From the IMG/VR virus record IMGVR_UViG_3300042868_003071, positions 1 through 53,719 of that record: 53,719 nt of DNA. One strand, 5' to 3'. A model generated the notes under the pieces. The model had not been told where the DNA came from. It ran no database searches and saw only the letters and a list, made by a program, of their open reading frames with translations. Numbering within the stretch: position 1 is the stretch's first letter; each line of letters opens with the position of its first letter. Positions 53,485 through 53,719 of the stretch are shown here, in pieces. Source of the DNA: a virus. The translations under genes and the position numbers were made by a program.

Positions 53485-53719
53485 ATGGCCGCTCCAATGC
53501 GCAGTACCGACTTTCGTAGCATCGTCGAACCAATTCTTAATGAATGTTTCGACGGTGTCTACGATCAACGTTCGGACGAATGGTCCACGGTTTTCCGTGA
53601 ACAACAAGGTATTCCACGTAACTACCACGAAGAGCCTGTCTTGTACGGCTTTGGTGCAGCACCTCAGTTGCCTGACGGCAGCCCTGTTGCTTACCAACAA
53701 GGTGGCGTGCTGTTCCTCA
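53485..53719 (+). CDS. Major capsid protein, 3' end beyond window
   Basis: ATG 53485 follows AAGGGGAC. The first 78 codons are visible: MAAPMRSTDFRSIVEPILNE, DEWSTVFREQQGIPRNYHEE and PQLPDGSPVAYQQGGV, then the window ends in frame. The position after scaffold and decoration genes, together with this start pattern, indicates the major head protein. The missing part, plus the start of the lectin-like gene at position 1, probably lies across the junction of a circular map. The family cannot be fixed from the fragment. Confidence 0.65.
   Translation, partial: MAAPMRSTDFRSIVEPILNECFDGVYDQRSDEWSTVFREQQGIPRNYHEEPVLYGFGAAPQLPDGSPVAYQQGGVLFL

Overview
The window is most of the genome of a tailed double-stranded DNA bacteriophage (class Caudoviricetes), probably virulent and most likely short-tailed (podovirus-like). 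It has a terminase, a large portal, a scaffold and a capsid start. It also has P22-like tail-stub proteins (two gp4-like adaptors and a gp10-like nozzle), large virion proteins of the ejection type, a GH108 endolysin and a 3-TM holin. I see no integrase, lysogeny repressor, phage RNA polymerase or tRNA. Promoter-like sequences fit a host sigma-70-type polymerase. The gene content and base composition resemble uncultured aquatic phages of Gram-negative (proteobacterial) hosts; that host call is inference.

Layout. (1) 1-24193, rightward: the end of a lectin-like virion gene, small basic virion proteins, a gp4-like adaptor, four tail-fibre genes (one with an endosialidase-type S74 chaperone), a lysis region built from tightly coupled membrane proteins, a second adaptor, a gp10-like nozzle, then a 1636-residue low-complexity virion protein and three further internal-virion-type proteins. 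(2) 24147-36901, leftward: the early/metabolic and replication block. It holds a DUF2325-like protein, a T4 gp42-like deoxycytidylate hydroxymethylase, a P-loop kinase fused to a uracil-DNA-glycosylase-like domain, a T4 beta-glucosyltransferase-like GT-B enzyme, an SNF2 helicase, a VRR-NUC nuclease, a Cas4/RecB-like nuclease, a family A DNA polymerase, a MazG-like pyrophosphatase and a DUF932 protein. (3) 36902-37211: a divergent control region with repeats and promoter-like sequences. (4) 37212-53719, rightward: primase-helicase, a non-coding GTTAC repeat array, small and large terminase, a giant 1768-residue polyvalent-type protein, portal, GroES-like co-chaperonin, scaffold and the start of the major capsid gene. 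Both window ends are cut inside the head-gene region, so a circular or longer genome is likely.

The most interesting proposal is a cytosine-hypermodification pathway in 25609-28196: a dCMP hydroxymethylase with the diagnostic Asp, a kinase carrying a DNA-base-recognition-like domain, and a DNA glycosyltransferase-like enzyme, with the MazG-like enzyme at 34480-34887 as a possible dCTP-depleting partner. If correct, this phage replaces cytosine by glycosylated or otherwise decorated 5-hydroxymethylcytosine to evade host nucleases, as T4 does, but with a different kinase design. Regulation appears to use repeated minus-strand units (a TATAAT/TACAAT box followed by a TTGAAAGG ribosome-binding leader) and a GTTAC pentamer that occurs nine times before the terminase and once as a palindrome in the divergent control region.
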